Positions 50,501-59,000 of a DNA stretch of 64,000 nt are shown in pieces. The stretch is taken from NCBI RefSeq assembly GCF_002979865.1, contig NZ_PCPZ01000001.1, positions 1,054,001-1,118,000 of the forward strand, read 5' to 3'. The translations under genes and the position numbers were made by a program. The DNA comes from Arthrobacter sp. MYb214. Lineage in GTDB: Bacteria; Actinomycetota; Actinomycetes; Actinomycetales; Micrococcaceae. The notes below the pieces were generated by a model, which was not told the origin of the DNA, made no database searches, and saw only the letters and a list, made by a program, of their open reading frames with translations. Positions within the stretch are counted from its first letter, which is position 1. Every line of letters starts with the position of its first letter.

Positions 50501-51725
50501 CAACCACCAGTACTCGCTTGCCCTGGGCGGCCAGCAGCGCGGCTGCGTTCAGCGCGGTCTGGGTAGCACCGGTACCGGCAGCGGCGTTGATGGCCACCGA
50601 TTCACCGGCAGCGATGTAGTCAAGCATCTTGGACTGGGACTCATCCGCGTCCAGCAAGAACAGTTCATCTTCCGGATCACGGTCATCAGAAGACTTGGCA
50701 ATGGTGGTGGTTCCGGTGTGGACCTTGCGGGCAGAAGATCCTTCGGAGGCAAGGCTCTGCTTACGCGAGCGCGCGGTTTCCTTGAGAATGTTCTTCACGC
50801 GGCTCAGGCGGGAGCCGGCAGCTTCATGGCCCTTGGCATCGGCGGCCTGCGCTTCAGGCTGCTCTTCGTCCTGCTTCTTTTCAGCGGCAGACTCGTCCTT
50901 GGCTTCTTCAGGCTTTGAGCCCTCGGTTTTGGAAGCGCCCGGCTTGGAAGCGACCAGGTTGGCCAGCGCTTCGGAGGTCTTGCTGCTTTGGCTGTTCCCA
51001 GCCTGCTTTTCCGCGGAGTCGTGACGAATTAGCGCCTCGATGACCGGGTGGGACCCATTGAGCTTGGCCGGGTCAGCTGGGTCCATCAGCTCGGAGAAGG
51101 TGGAGAGCAGCAGGCGGTGGCCCACCACTACGCCGGGAACCTCGGACATCTGGTGGCGCAGGGCATCCATTCCGCGGACCGGGTCGAAACGGGCGATGGA
51201 GTACGCTTCGGCGTCCACCGCGGCGACATCGACCTTGGCGTTGTGGTCGGCTTCGAATTGGCGCACGAAGGCCGGGGATACGGTGGCGCGGCCGACCAGC
51301 TGCAGGTCGTAGTCGTCAGCATCAACGTGCTTGGTCAGTGTGATGCGGCCGAGCATGATGGGAGCCGAGACAGGCTCGCTCTTGCCATCGTGGACCGCGC
51401 GCCAGTTGGCGACACCGGCGGCCAGGTAGCCGACGTCGATGCCGCGTTCTTCCCACAGTTCATTGATCTTGGCCGAGAGCGCACGGGCAGTGCGGCGCGC
51501 GGTAGCGTACTGGTCCGCATCGTGCAGCAGCGTGGACAGGCGGGTACGCCGTCCGGCAAGGAACTGGGCCAATCCCGATGGATTGGCATGGGTTATGTCG
51601 ATGCTATTGGAGGTCGACGGAGCAAATCGCAGGGTGGTATCCGCCCCGGCACTCTGTCCCAGGGATTTCACCCAGGCAGCTACACGCTCGGCGGCAGCAT
51701 TCTGTCCACTAGTCACGACAGTCAT
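47502..51725 (-). CDS. Large SF1 helicase/nuclease-like protein with degenerate P-loop
   Basis: About 1,407 residues. The ATG at 51725 directly abuts GAAGGGA; a GTG three codons later would have better spacing. A low-complexity linker (about 250-350) precedes the NTPase part. The expected Walker A reads AAGTGATQT (about 385), with Ala instead of the catalytic Lys, and Walker B reads VILLEANYL (about 913), with Leu for the Asp. SF1 motifs VI and neighbours remain (VFAWGYGRTPHGK, VAAMTRSRTRM, about 1150). A C-terminal REase_MTES_1575-like domain (VYDGTEHYAGLTVRERSRLR, HGWRYVPLWT, about 1255-1295) is followed by an Ala/Glu/Pro tail. It is probably a non-canonical or ATP-independent DNA enzyme; the next gene is coupled. 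Confidence 0.75.
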   Translation of the reverse strand: MTVVTSGQNAAAERVAAWVKSLGQSAGADTTLRFAPSTSNSIDITHANPSGLAQFLAGRRTRLSTLLHDADQYATARRTARALSAKINELWEERGIDVGYLAAGVANWRAVHDGKSEPVSAPIMLGRITLTKHVDADDYDLQLVGRATVSPAFVRQFEADHNAKVDVAAVDAEAYSIARFDPVRGMDALRHQMSEVPGVVVGHRLLLSTFSELMDPADPAKLNGSHPVIEALIRHDSAEKQAGNSQSSKTSEALANLVASKPGASKTEGSKPEEAKDESAAEKKQDEEQPEAQAADAKGHEAAGSRLSRVKNILKETARSRKQSLASEGSSARKVHTGTTTIAKSSDDRDPEDELFLLDADESQSKMLDYIAAGESVAINAAAGTGATQTALNAAALLAAQGKRVLVVAEQRSAAEEFVTRFNEHLDAGSMLLEPNEDPEALRAMMTKAILRNERAAEPQLGSMFKRLRESRHALHEHVKSLHSVRSRWGCSPYQAMQELARLSALEPAPSTTVRLKRSVLDSMGQRGHVAAQLKRAAQLGAFSKMHTTSPWHGAPLRNTEATEKALNLASGLGRDLPILHEHMLQIAERSQIRLEESYDKWGDQLQLLVAVRGSLDKFEADIFEGDIDDLIAATATSAWRREHGVEMGSIVRSRLRKIAKEYVRPGMHVADLQSALQAVAVQRDAWRAIATSQRNPQVPGGLLDVEAGYHDAGARIDKLAEMLPSSLGSRLREMPIKELLSVIAALVERREDLGELPERTLISEQLAEAGLGDLLDDFAEREIDADQVDSELELAWWQSVLDAMISGDDFLAMNDGSKLEKIEADYRLADGAHIAAGPQRIRWALTRNWKAALADHRAGSRALREMLKGGTPSIAGLLDLGAPLANSLTPVIVSAPLLLGSALPEDTKFDAVILLEANYLTLREVLDAIRRSGQVIAIGDEMLGGPKRFEVSVDPTARVREQSVDRSALEALNKVLVTGSLSTVYRGIDEGLVEQLSATYYDSALSRLPMAVNLTGDSSLLRGEYVPDATGSLSSSEDGVQTTAAEVARVVDLVFGHFKNHGGESLAVIASNRSHASAIAEAIRVQLPNHKYAMEHLRSKREPFVVTTMDRLIGLRRDSVIFAWGYGRTPHGKTLHEFGALSREGGEQLFVAAMTRSRTRMTLVSSLLPEDVDLSRVYRGARQFFELFGRVQAGDSGVSSMRNPRFDPLVSDLARRLRESGAIVSEDYRGVLDLSAHAYDSAHSGIRPLAVVYDGTEHYAGLTVRERSRLRPEFFEKHGWRYVPLWTIDVFTDPGAVTDRLAHALGLKKPAAPAQASTRTGVAAARPVSAREVTTEAETPKEKSNLLKSAKARLEPKAETKQEAPAAESGAKAEAAQAPAKDSADKPLTPAPVPATSKNEDPEPKK

Positions 51726-51835
51726 TCCCTTCACTGAACCGACCACATTCGGGCGCACCACAGGTGCAGATACGCCTCTTTCTAACGTAGTGCACGCACC
51801 GTGCAGAACCGGTGCGCGAAACACGTTTTAACTGC

Positions 51836-51869
51836 GGGAAGCGGAACCGGCGTACCGGATCCGCTTCCC
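51836..51869 (-). terminator. Hairpin terminator downstream of guaA
   Basis: GGGAAGCGGAACCGG (51836-51850) pairs with CCGGATCCGCTTCCC (51855-51869) with one A-A mismatch and a 4-base loop. It lies 42 bases after the guaA stop on the minus strand, and the helicase-like gene begins about 110 bases further on. Confidence 0.75.
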
Positions 51870-51910
51870 ATTCACCCGCCAAAGCGCAGTGAATTAGCAG
51901 TCTTGGGGAT

Positions 51911-53497
51911 TTACTCCCACTCGATGGTTCCAGGTGGCTTGGAAGTAACGTCCAGCACCACGCGGTTCACCCCATCTACCTCGTTGGTGATGCGGTTGGA
52001 GATCTTCGAGAGCAGATCGTATGGCAGGTGCGACCAGTCAGCGGTCATGGCATCCTCGGAGGAAACCGGACGCAGCACGATTGGGTGGCCGTAGGTGCGG
52101 TGATCGCCCTGTACGCCTACCGAGCGTACGTCAGCGAGCAGCACTACTGGCATCTGCCAAACTTCGTCATCCAGTCCTGCAGCAGTCAGCTCGGCGCGAG
52201 CGATCGCGTCAGCCTTGCGCAGGATGGACAGGCGCTCTTCGTTGACGGCACCGATGATGCGGATGCCCAGGCCTGGGCCAGGGAATGGCTGGCGGCCAAC
52301 GATTTCCTCAGGCAAGCCGAGCTCGCGGCCCACTGCACGGACCTCGTCCTTGAACAGGGTGCGCAGTGGTTCAACCAGCTCGAAGTCCAGGTCCTCTGGC
52401 AAGCCGCCCACGTTGTGGTGGCTCTTGATGTTCGAGGTGCCTTCGCCACCGCCGGATTCGACGATGTCCGGGTACAAGGTGCCCTGGACCAGGAACTTCA
52501 CTGGCTCGCCCTCGGAAGCGGCCTCGGCGATGATCGCCGCTTCCGCTGCTTCGAAGGCGCGAATGAATTCGCGGCCAATGATCTTGCGCTTGGTCTCCGG
52601 GTCGGTGACACCGTCCAAAGCAGTCAGGAAGCGCTCGCGCTCGTCGGCAATGTACAGCTTGGCGCCGGTGGAAGCTACGAAGTCCTTCTCAACCTGCTCG
52701 GCTTCGCCTTCGCGCAGCAGGCCGTGGTTGACGAACACGCAGGTGAGCTGGTCGCCAATGGCGCGCTGCACCAGGGCAGCTGCAACAGCGGAGTCCACGC
52801 CGCCGGACAGGCCGCAGATGGCCTTGCCGGTGCCGACCTGGGCGCGGATGCGCTCGATCTGCTCGTCAGCGATGTTGTCAGCGGTCCAGTCGCCCTTCAG
52901 GCCAGCACCGTTGTACAGGAAATTCTCCAGGACATCCTGGCCGAACTCGCAGTGCTTCACCTCTGGGTGCCACTGCACGCCGTACAGTCGCTTTGCTTCA
53001 TTTGCGAAAGCGGCAACCGGAGCACCAGCGGTGGTGGCCAGCACTTCGAAGCCTTCTGGGGCCTTGGAGACGGAGTCGCCGTGGCTCATCCAGACGGTAG
53101 GGGCCTGAGCGGCGCCTGCCAGGATGGAGCGGGCATCGCCCTCAAAGTTGGTTGCGGTGCGGCCGTACTCGCGCAGGCCGGTTTCGGCCACGGTACCGCC
53201 CAAGGCGTTAGCCATGGCCTGGAAGCCGTAGCAGATGCCCAAGACCGGCACGCCGGCTTCAAACAGGTCAGCCCCGACGGAAGGGGCGCCATCGGCGTAA
53301 ACGCTGGAAGGACCACCGGAGAGGATGATCGCTGCAGGGTTCTTGGCCAGGATGGCTTCGGTGGACAGGGTGTGCGGAACGATCTCCGAGTACACACGGG
53401 CCTCACGTACGCGGCGAGCGATAAGCTGCGCGTATTGGGCCCCGTAGTCGACGACCAGAACCGGCTTATGTTCTGGATTGAGGGGAGCAGTAGTCAC
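51911..53497 (-). CDS. guaA: GMP synthase (glutamine-hydrolysing)
   Basis: A 528-residue enzyme. The class I amidotransferase half has [21 protein letters not shown] (about residues 14-34), the Cys nucleophile in [12 protein letters not shown] (about 95) and [13 protein letters not shown] (about 180). The synthetase half has the PP-loop [16 protein letters not shown] (about 237-252). It converts XMP to GMP. Standard length and intact motifs. A dyad at 51836 terminates it. Confidence 0.97.
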   Translation of the reverse strand: MTTAPLNPEHKPVLVVDYGAQYAQLIARRVREARVYSEIVPHTLSTEAILAKNPAAIILSGGPSSVYADGAPSVGADLFEAGVPVLGICYGFQAMANALGGTVAETGLREYGRTATNFEGDARSILAGAAQAPTVWMSHGDSVSKAPEGFEVLATTAGAPVAAFANEAKRLYGVQWHPEVKHCEFGQDVLENFLYNGAGLKGDWTADNIADEQIERIRAQVGTGKAICGLSGGVDSAVAAALVQRAIGDQLTCVFVNHGLLREGEAEQVEKDFVASTGAKLYIADERERFLTALDGVTDPETKRKIIGREFIRAFEAAEAAIIAEAASEGEPVKFLVQGTLYPDIVESGGGEGTSNIKSHHNVGGLPEDLDFELVEPLRTLFKDEVRAVGRELGLPEEIVGRQPFPGPGLGIRIIGAVNEERLSILRKADAIARAELTAAGLDDEVWQMPVVLLADVRSVGVQGDHRTYGHPIVLRPVSSEDAMTADWSHLPYDLLSKISNRITNEVDGVNRVVLDVTSKPPGTIEWE

Positions 53498-53578
53498 CGT
53501 TACAGTCTACGCGGTTCACTGCGCGCGAAACAGCCAAGGTGATGTCATCAGCGTCACCTAGTGGATTTTTGGCAAAGG

Positions 53579-53623
53579 CAAAGGGCAGATCTGTTCATTT
53601 TCGATGAACGGATCTGCCCTTTG
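53579..53623 (-). terminator. Hairpin terminator downstream of the DUF3817 gene
   Basis: CAAAGGGCAGATC...GTTCAT pairs with ATGAAC...GATCTGCCCTTTG over about 19 bases with one mismatch around a short loop. It starts about 20 bases after the DUF3817 stop (minus strand). Confidence 0.8.
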
Positions 53624-53643
53624 GCAATGAATGCGGCCACGTG

Positions 53644-54108
53644 TCAGTAGCGCTTGGCGGCCTTTGGATGCGCGGCCAGCTCGCGGTCTACTTCTGCGTG
53701 CACCTTGGCTTCGGTCCAGAAGGAAAGGAACGGAACGACGCCGCCGAGCGCGATCGTAATGAAGCGCATGAATGGCCAGCGCATCAAGGTCCACAGGCGG
53801 AAGTCGGCAAAGAGGTACACCACGTATAGCCAGCCGTGGGCGATCAGGATGCCCAGCGAGAGGTTCAGTCCCCCGGCCACCTCGGCGCGGTTGTACATGC
53901 CGACGGCGTTGGAGGTGCCATCTACCAAGGTGCCACCCACGAAGAGTTCCAGGGACCAGAAGTACTTGAAAATCATTTCCAGCACGAGCAGCAGCAGCAT
54001 CACGCCGGTGATGTAGGCGAAGACCTTGTAGAAGGTTGCGGCTGCACGGATCTGCTTAGGGGTGCCGCCGAATTTCCGGGGCTTCGGTGCCGGGGTGGTG
54101 CTGGACAT
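53644..54108 (-). CDS. DUF3817 membrane protein
   Basis: A 154-residue integral membrane protein with three or four helices. The family marks are ATFYKVFAYITGVMLLLLVLEMIFKY (about residues 28-53), a conserved HGWLYVVYLFADFRLWTLMRWP (about 91-112) and FLSFWTEAKVHAEVDRELA near the C-terminus. GGAAGGAATC-type element precedes the ATG. The gene is adjacent to SURF1 and guaA, as is usual in Micrococcaceae. The function is unknown. Confidence 0.88.
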   Translation of the reverse strand: MSSTTPAPKPRKFGGTPKQIRAAATFYKVFAYITGVMLLLLVLEMIFKYFWSLELFVGGTLVDGTSNAVGMYNRAEVAGGLNLSLGILIAHGWLYVVYLFADFRLWTLMRWPFMRFITIALGGVVPFLSFWTEAKVHAEVDRELAAHPKAAKRY

Positions 54109-54158
54109 CGTTAGTGATTCCTTCCGATTTCGGTAAGAAGTGCGGTGTGCGTGAAATG

Positions 54159-54968
54159 CTATTCGTTGCTGTTTCCAGCTTGGGTGGCGTTGCCGCCCTT
54201 GATATGTGTTTCGGCAGCGAGCTCAGCAATCTCGTCAAGATCCCGCTGGTAATCATCGCGCACCATGCGGTACCAGAGGAAGATGGCGAACCCTGCGAAG
54301 AGGACCCATTCCAAGCCGTAGAAAACGTTCAGCCAGTTGATCTGCGCTTCCTGGGGCTGCGGACCGACGTCGACAATTTCCAGGCCCGGCTGCGCTACGG
54401 TCTCGCCCTTGGCAGTGGTGATTTCGTGGGCCGTGACGAATCCTTCAAAGAGGACCGAATCCCAGATGTTCGCCAGCTGTGCCGAGGCGAGAGTTGGCAG
54501 CGTTGCGCTGCGCAGGTCTTCGCGGAATTCCGGGCCTTCGCTAGGCAGCAGGCGCCCGGTGATCTCCAGTTCGCCTTCAGGTGCCGGAGCTGGCTTGGTT
54601 GCTTCAGGCTGCCAGCCGCGTACCACCGCAATACCGGCGTCCTGGGCCGCGCCCTCGACCTTGAATTGGGTGATGACCCAGACACCGCGCTGATCGCCAT
54701 TAAGCCGAGGCGCAATCAGCTGATCGGTGCCGGGGACGAATTCGCCCTCCATGGTGACGATCTGGTCTGCCTTGATGCCCAGCAGCTCCTTACCGACTTC
54801 CTGATGCTCGATCAGCGCGACCGGCTTCTCGGTCTTGTCGATCTTGACCGGCGGCTCGGTTTCGGAGGCGCCGAACTGCCATCCGGACAAGAGAACGAAT
54901 CCGGTGGCGAGAGCTAGCGCGGCAAAGAGGGCGCCGATCCATTTGGGCTTCAGAGCGGTTTTAAGCAC
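54159..54968 (-). CDS. SURF1 family cytochrome oxidase biogenesis protein
   Basis: A 269-residue protein with an N-terminal membrane helix (WIGALFAALALATGFVLLSGWQFG, about residues 10-33) and a C-terminal one (YGLEWVLFAGFAIFLWYRMVRDD, about 223-245), the two-helix SURF1 topology. The loop has GIAVVRGWQPEATKPAPAPEGELEITGRLLP (about 107-137). It aids insertion of haem into cytochrome c oxidase. The start is a GTG at 54968. It lies 50 bp upstream of DUF3817. Confidence 0.87.
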   Translation of the reverse strand: MLKTALKPKWIGALFAALALATGFVLLSGWQFGASETEPPVKIDKTEKPVALIEHQEVGKELLGIKADQIVTMEGEFVPGTDQLIAPRLNGDQRGVWVITQFKVEGAAQDAGIAVVRGWQPEATKPAPAPEGELEITGRLLPSEGPEFREDLRSATLPTLASAQLANIWDSVLFEGFVTAHEITTAKGETVAQPGLEIVDVGPQPQEAQINWLNVFYGLEWVLFAGFAIFLWYRMVRDDYQRDLDEIAELAAETHIKGGNATQAGNSNE

Positions 54969-55097
54969 ACTCTAACGGTACTTCTATTTGGCGTAGAACT
55001 CGAAATGCGATGGCGTGAGATTAGCCCTGTTGCCTTATTTTCCGCTGGTGGAACCAACTTGCTTATTCATTCGTTGAGACCAAGCGCTTAAACGACA

Positions 55098-55131
55098 CTG
55101 GCCCCACCCTTCGAAAGAAGAGCAGGGCCAG
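55098..55131 (-). terminator. Short hairpin downstream of guaB3
   Basis: CTGGCCC (55098-55104) pairs with GGGCCAG (55125-55131) across a 20-base loop, 12 bases after the stop. The stem is short and there is no U-tract, so it is a weak candidate. Confidence 0.4.
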
Positions 55132-55142
55132 ATCAGGATCCG

Positions 55143-56294
55143 CTAGAAGCGATCGGATTCGTACGGGGACAGCACGACGTCGACGCGCTGGAATTCCTTG
55201 AGGGTCGAGTAGCCGGTGGTGGCCATCGAGCGGCGCAGTGCGCCAACCAGGTTCGAGGTGCCGTTGGTCTCGTGCGATGGGCCGTGCAGGACCTTCTCCA
55301 GCGAGCCGACGGTGCCGACCTTGGCGCGGTCGCCACGTGGGCTGGCCTCGTGAACTGCTTCCATGCCCCAGTGGTAGCCGGCGCCTGGTGCTTCATCGGC
55401 ACGGGCCAGTGCGGTACCGAGCATCACTGCGTCGGCGCCCATGGCGATGGCCTTGACGATGTCGCCGGAGTTCCCCATGCCGCCATCGGCGATGACGTGG
55501 ACATAGCGTCCGCCGGACTCTTCGATGTAGTCGCGGCGTGCGGCTGCAACGTCGGCGATGGCAGTAGCCATCGGTGCGTGGATGCCCAGGGTGCGGCGGG
55601 TGGTGGAGGACGCGCCGCCACCGAAGCCAACGAGCACGCCGGCTGCACCGGTGCGCATCAGGTGCATGGCCGGGGTGTATCCTGCTGCGCCGCCCACGAT
55701 CACTGGGACATCGAGTTCGTAGATGAACTGCTTGAGGTTCAGCGGTTCGGTGGTCTTCGAGACGTGCTCAGCCGAAACGGTGGTGCCGCGGATGACGAAG
55801 ATGTCCACGCCGGCAGCGACAACGGTCTTGTAGTGCTCCTGGGTGCGCTGCGGGGTCAACGAGCCTGCAACGACAACGCCGGAGTCGCGGATCTCGGAGA
55901 TGCGCGAGGTGATCAGCTCAGGCTGGATGGGAGCCGAGTACAGTTCCTGCAGCTTTGCGGTGATCTTCGGGTCGTTGCGGGTTGCCGCCTCGGACTTCAG
56001 GCTGGCAATTTCAGCCAGCACTGCTTCCGGGTCCTCGTAGCGGGTCCACAGGCCTTCGAGGTTCAGCACGCCCAGGCCGCCGAGCTTGCCCAAGGCGATT
56101 GCAGTAGACGGGGAGGTCACCGAATCCATTGGTGCGCCCAGGATAGGGGTGTCGAACTGGAAGGCGTCGATCTGCCAGGACACCGATACGTCCTTCGGAT
56201 CACGGGTACGGCGATTCGGTACGATCGCTACGTCGTCCAGGGAATATGCCTTAGTTGCCCGCTTGCCGCGGCCGATCTCAATCTCGTTACTCAC
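55143..56294 (-). CDS. IMP dehydrogenase-related protein, GuaB3 type
   Basis: A 383-residue TIM-barrel protein of the actinobacterial GuaB3 group (TIGR01304), without the CBS pair of canonical IMPDH. The N-terminus is RGKRATKAYSLDDVAIVPNRRTRDPKDVSV, then FDTPILGAPMDSVTSP (about residues 50-65) and VGFGGGASSTTRRTLGIHAPMATAI (about 215-239). The active-site loop of IMPDH (Gly-x-x-Cys-x-T) is replaced by RGTTVSAEHVSKT, so no catalytic Cys is visible there. Its role in purine metabolism is proposed from family position; it lies near guaA. Confidence 0.9.
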   Translation of the reverse strand: MSNEIEIGRGKRATKAYSLDDVAIVPNRRTRDPKDVSVSWQIDAFQFDTPILGAPMDSVTSPSTAIALGKLGGLGVLNLEGLWTRYEDPEAVLAEIASLKSEAATRNDPKITAKLQELYSAPIQPELITSRISEIRDSGVVVAGSLTPQRTQEHYKTVVAAGVDIFVIRGTTVSAEHVSKTTEPLNLKQFIYELDVPVIVGGAAGYTPAMHLMRTGAAGVLVGFGGGASSTTRRTLGIHAPMATAIADVAAARRDYIEESGGRYVHVIADGGMGNSGDIVKAIAMGADAVMLGTALARADEAPGAGYHWGMEAVHEASPRGDRAKVGTVGSLEKVLHGPSHETNGTSNLVGALRRSMATTGYSTLKEFQRVDVVLSPYESDRF

Positions 56295-56412
56295 CTAACT
56301 AGGTTATCAAGATTCCCGGATAATCCCGCTTTTGATAGCGCATTGGCTTTAGGCGATGTTTCTGCGCTGGCTCTGGTGCATGGGGCCGCAAGTGGCACAC
56401 CGGGACAACAAT

Positions 56413-56452
56413 GCCCTGCCATCCGGTGAGTAAGATCACCGGATGGCAGGGC
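56413..56452 (-). terminator. 17-bp perfect hairpin terminator
   Basis: GCCCTGCCATCCGGTGA (56413-56429) pairs perfectly with TCACCGGATGGCAGGGC (56436-56452) around a 6-base loop, just after the stop of the BtrH-like gene on the minus strand. Confidence 0.85.
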
Positions 56453-56468
56453 CTATGTTGAGCTAGGT

Positions 56469-57785
56469 TTACCTGGCTGCCTTGGATGCAAGCTTCTTGG
56501 CGGTCACGGCCAAGGAGGTGGCGGCTTGCTCTTCATAATCGGCAATGCGCTCAATCGCGTCAGCCAATACGGCGAAGTGCTCAGCACGCTTGGCGAACTC
56601 GGTCTCTGGATCAATCAGGTCCGCGAACGCATCCCACTGGGTGGTGAGCTGCTGGTAAGCATCTACGTGAGCTGCCAGCGCCGCCAAGCCTGGAAGTTCC
56701 GCCGCTTCCGAAAGGAACTCCGCGTACAGGCCGCGCAACGCGCCCTCGCCGCTGAAACGCGTGTCGGAGAAGAAACCTGCGAGCTGGTCCAAGCCGTTGG
56801 CCAGCGCTTGCTGGCTTGCGAAGATCTGGGACCAACCGGTCTTGGACTCGTTATCGCGCAGTCGCGTGGCCAAGGTGCGCATGCCGGTAATGCCGAAGTT
56901 CTTGGCAAAGTGCACTGGAACCCCGGAAAGCTCGCTGGTGCCCAGCAGGCGAGCGGTGGTTTCCCCAATCGCCTCGACAGCATTGGCGGCCAGGGTCTCG
57001 GCCTTCGGCGAGCGCGAGGACGGGATCCATGCCTGCCAGTGCTTTTCCTTCTTGCGCATCGCACGGGCGATGGCCAGTTCCTTGGGGCTAATAAGGTTCA
57101 GCGCACCTGAACCGTCATCTACCATCAGGTCTTTCTTGTGCTCGCCAACGACGACGAGATCCAGGGTCTCGGCCTCATCAACCGTGTTGCCGTCAATCCA
57201 TGGCAGCGCGCTGATTGCCACGCGAACCACCACGGTGCGGCCTGCGTCCAGGGCAGCGTCCATGTATTCGACAGCGCGTTCGGCTGAGCCGGTGGTACGT
57301 TCGGTCACCGTAGCACCGCAACGAGCCAGCAGGTTCTGTGTATAGGGTTCCGGGTTGTGGCGGGTCACCAAGGTTACTGCAGTCTCTTCGCCGCCTTCAT
57401 GGGTAAAAGCCATGAAGCCGATACCGCCGGCAAGGCCAGCGAGCAATGCCTGGCTCAGCGGTTCGCCGGTGTGCTTGTTGGTGACGCCAGCTTGGACTAG
57501 GACTCGGTGCCAGAGCGCAGCATCGTACTGGATGACATCTTTTGGCGCTGGGTACTCAGGCAGTTCGTCAGCTGGCGAAGCAGCCGGAGCGTTCTTGCCT
57601 TTCTGCTCCTGCGCCTTGGCCTTTTCGCGTGCTTCCTTGGCGTAGTCGCGTGCGGCGGCAGCGCGAGCGGCCCGAGGGCTTTCAGGCTTGCCGGCCAAGA
57701 TGTTCTTGCGCGCGGTGGTGTAGCTCTCCCCCGTGCGTTCCATACGCTGTCGGGTTTGCTTCTTCAGGTTGGCTGGCTGGCCCAT
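56469..57785 (-). CDS. BtrH N-terminal/DUF4872 domain protein
   Basis: A 438-residue protein. A basic, helical N-terminus (residues 1-65) precedes a BtrH-like region with HTGEPLSQALLAGLAGGIGFMAFTHEGGEE (about 104-134), containing no catalytic Cys at the usual site, and a VVVRVAISALPWIDG segment. The C-terminal half matches the DUF4872 partner domain (SPKELAIARAMRKKEKHW, about 234-251). BtrH relatives act in aminoglycoside acyl-transfer or as Cys-protease-fold enzymes; an isolated copy in a Micrococcaceae has no clear role. A hairpin terminator follows. Confidence 0.75.
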   Translation of the reverse strand: MGQPANLKKQTRQRMERTGESYTTARKNILAGKPESPRAARAAAARDYAKEAREKAKAQEQKGKNAPAASPADELPEYPAPKDVIQYDAALWHRVLVQAGVTNKHTGEPLSQALLAGLAGGIGFMAFTHEGGEETAVTLVTRHNPEPYTQNLLARCGATVTERTTGSAERAVEYMDAALDAGRTVVVRVAISALPWIDGNTVDEAETLDLVVVGEHKKDLMVDDGSGALNLISPKELAIARAMRKKEKHWQAWIPSSRSPKAETLAANAVEAIGETTARLLGTSELSGVPVHFAKNFGITGMRTLATRLRDNESKTGWSQIFASQQALANGLDQLAGFFSDTRFSGEGALRGLYAEFLSEAAELPGLAALAAHVDAYQQLTTQWDAFADLIDPETEFAKRAEHFAVLADAIERIADYEEQAATSLAVTAKKLASKAAR

Positions 57786-57966
57786 GTACTGATTGTCCTT
57801 CCGTCACCGGCGCATTGGCGCGAGGTTTCCCGCACGCGCAGGGAAGCGCCGCCATCGAACAAGTCTACGTGTCCGCGGCGAGCGAGTCCCGCGATGTTCT
57901 AGTGGGATTGGATACGCCACGGCGCGCGCCAATGCGCGGCGTCAAACTGGGACTAGGACAAAACAA

Positions 57967-58005
57967 GGCTCCATCTATGCCTGCATGGGGCAGGACAGAT
58001 GGAGC
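57967..58005 (-). terminator. Intrinsic terminator of the catabolic minus-strand operon
   Basis: GGCTCCATCT (57967-57976) pairs with AGATGGAGCC (57996-58005), with an inner CCTGC/GCAGG stem. On the minus strand it is followed by TTGTTTTG, a partial U-tract. It lies 51 bases after the stop of the cleavage enzyme gene. Confidence 0.75.
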
Positions 58006-58056
58006 CTCGAGTCTGTTTGATTTTGTGCTGCTATTCAGGCCGAAGGCATTTGGCGC

Positions 58057-58989
58057 CTAGAAACCGACTTTGTCGCGCCCCTTGAGCTCCAGCATCTCCC
58101 GGGCTTCCTCGGGAGTCGCGACCTCGAAATTCAGTGCTTCCAGTATGGTCCGGATACGGGTCACTTGCTCGGCATTGGAAGCGGCGAGCTGCCCCGGTCC
58201 GATCCACAAGGAATCTTCCAGCCCAACACGTACATGCGATCCCATGGCCGCTCCAATGGTAGCTAACGGCATCTGGTTCTTGCCTGCACCGAGGATGGAC
58301 CATTCGTAGTTCTCTCCCAGCAGGCGGTCAGCCGTGCGGCGCATATGCATCAAGTCTTCCGGATGCGCCCCGATGCCGCCGAGCAGACCGAAAACCGACT
58401 GCACGAAAAGCGGGCCACGGGCCAGGTCGCGCTGGTGGAAATGACTCAGGTTATTTAGGTGGGAAATGTCGTAGCATTCGAATTCGAACCGGGTGTCATT
58501 GGCGTTACCGATTTCCAGGATCCTCTGGATATCGGCAAAGGTGTTCTTGAAGACCAGATCCCGTGAATTTTCCAGGCCTTCTCGTTCCCAATCGTGTTCG
58601 AACTCCGTGAACCGGTCCAGCATGGGATACAGTCCGAAGTTCATTGATCCCATATTGAGCGAAGCGAGTTCAGGTTCGAAGGTTGCCACCGGAAGCATGC
58701 GTTCTTCGACGGTCATATGCGGGGAGCCACCGGTGGTGATGTTGACGATGGCGTCGGTGCCGTTCTTGAGCTTCTCCAAGATCGGTTCGAAATGCTTGGG
58801 ATCCTGAGATGGGCGGCCGTCCTTGGGATCACGCGCGTGCATGTGGACTATGGCCGCGCCAGCCTTGGCGGCGCCAAGCGCAGCTTCGGCAATCTCATCG
58901 GCGCTCACCGGCAGGTGCGGCGACATGCTGGGGGTATGGATAGCGCCGGTGACAGCGCTGGTAATGATGACTTTTCGCTTGTTTTTCAA
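58057..58989 (-). CDS. 3-keto acid cleavage enzyme (BKACE/Kce family)
   Basis: A 310-residue TIM-barrel protein. It starts TTGAAA... with GGAAGG six bases upstream (MKNKRKVIITSAVTGAIHTPSMSPHLP). The metal-binding HMHARD (about residues 48-53) and GGSPHMTVEER (about 87) are conserved, as is FECYDISHL (Glu about 166). Family members cleave 3-keto acids with acetyl-CoA to acetoacetate/acetoacetyl-CoA and an acyl-CoA. It is the last gene of the operon with the SDR and MFS genes, which points to a 3-hydroxy acid catabolic route. Confidence 0.88.
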   Translation of the reverse strand: MKNKRKVIITSAVTGAIHTPSMSPHLPVSADEIAEAALGAAKAGAAIVHMHARDPKDGRPSQDPKHFEPILEKLKNGTDAIVNITTGGSPHMTVEERMLPVATFEPELASLNMGSMNFGLYPMLDRFTEFEHDWEREGLENSRDLVFKNTFADIQRILEIGNANDTRFEFECYDISHLNNLSHFHQRDLARGPLFVQSVFGLLGGIGAHPEDLMHMRRTADRLLGENYEWSILGAGKNQMPLATIGAAMGSHVRVGLEDSLWIGPGQLAASNAEQVTRIRTILEALNFEVATPEEAREMLELKGRDKVGF

Positions 58990-59000
58990 AATACGCCTTC

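Noticed and set aside
49155-50918. 587-codon open frame on the plus strand
   Set aside because: It is antisense to the large helicase-like gene and shows no recognisable motif; long shadow frames are usual in high-GC DNA.
52028-53542. 504-codon open frame on the plus strand
   Set aside because: Antisense to guaA, whose motifs are complete.
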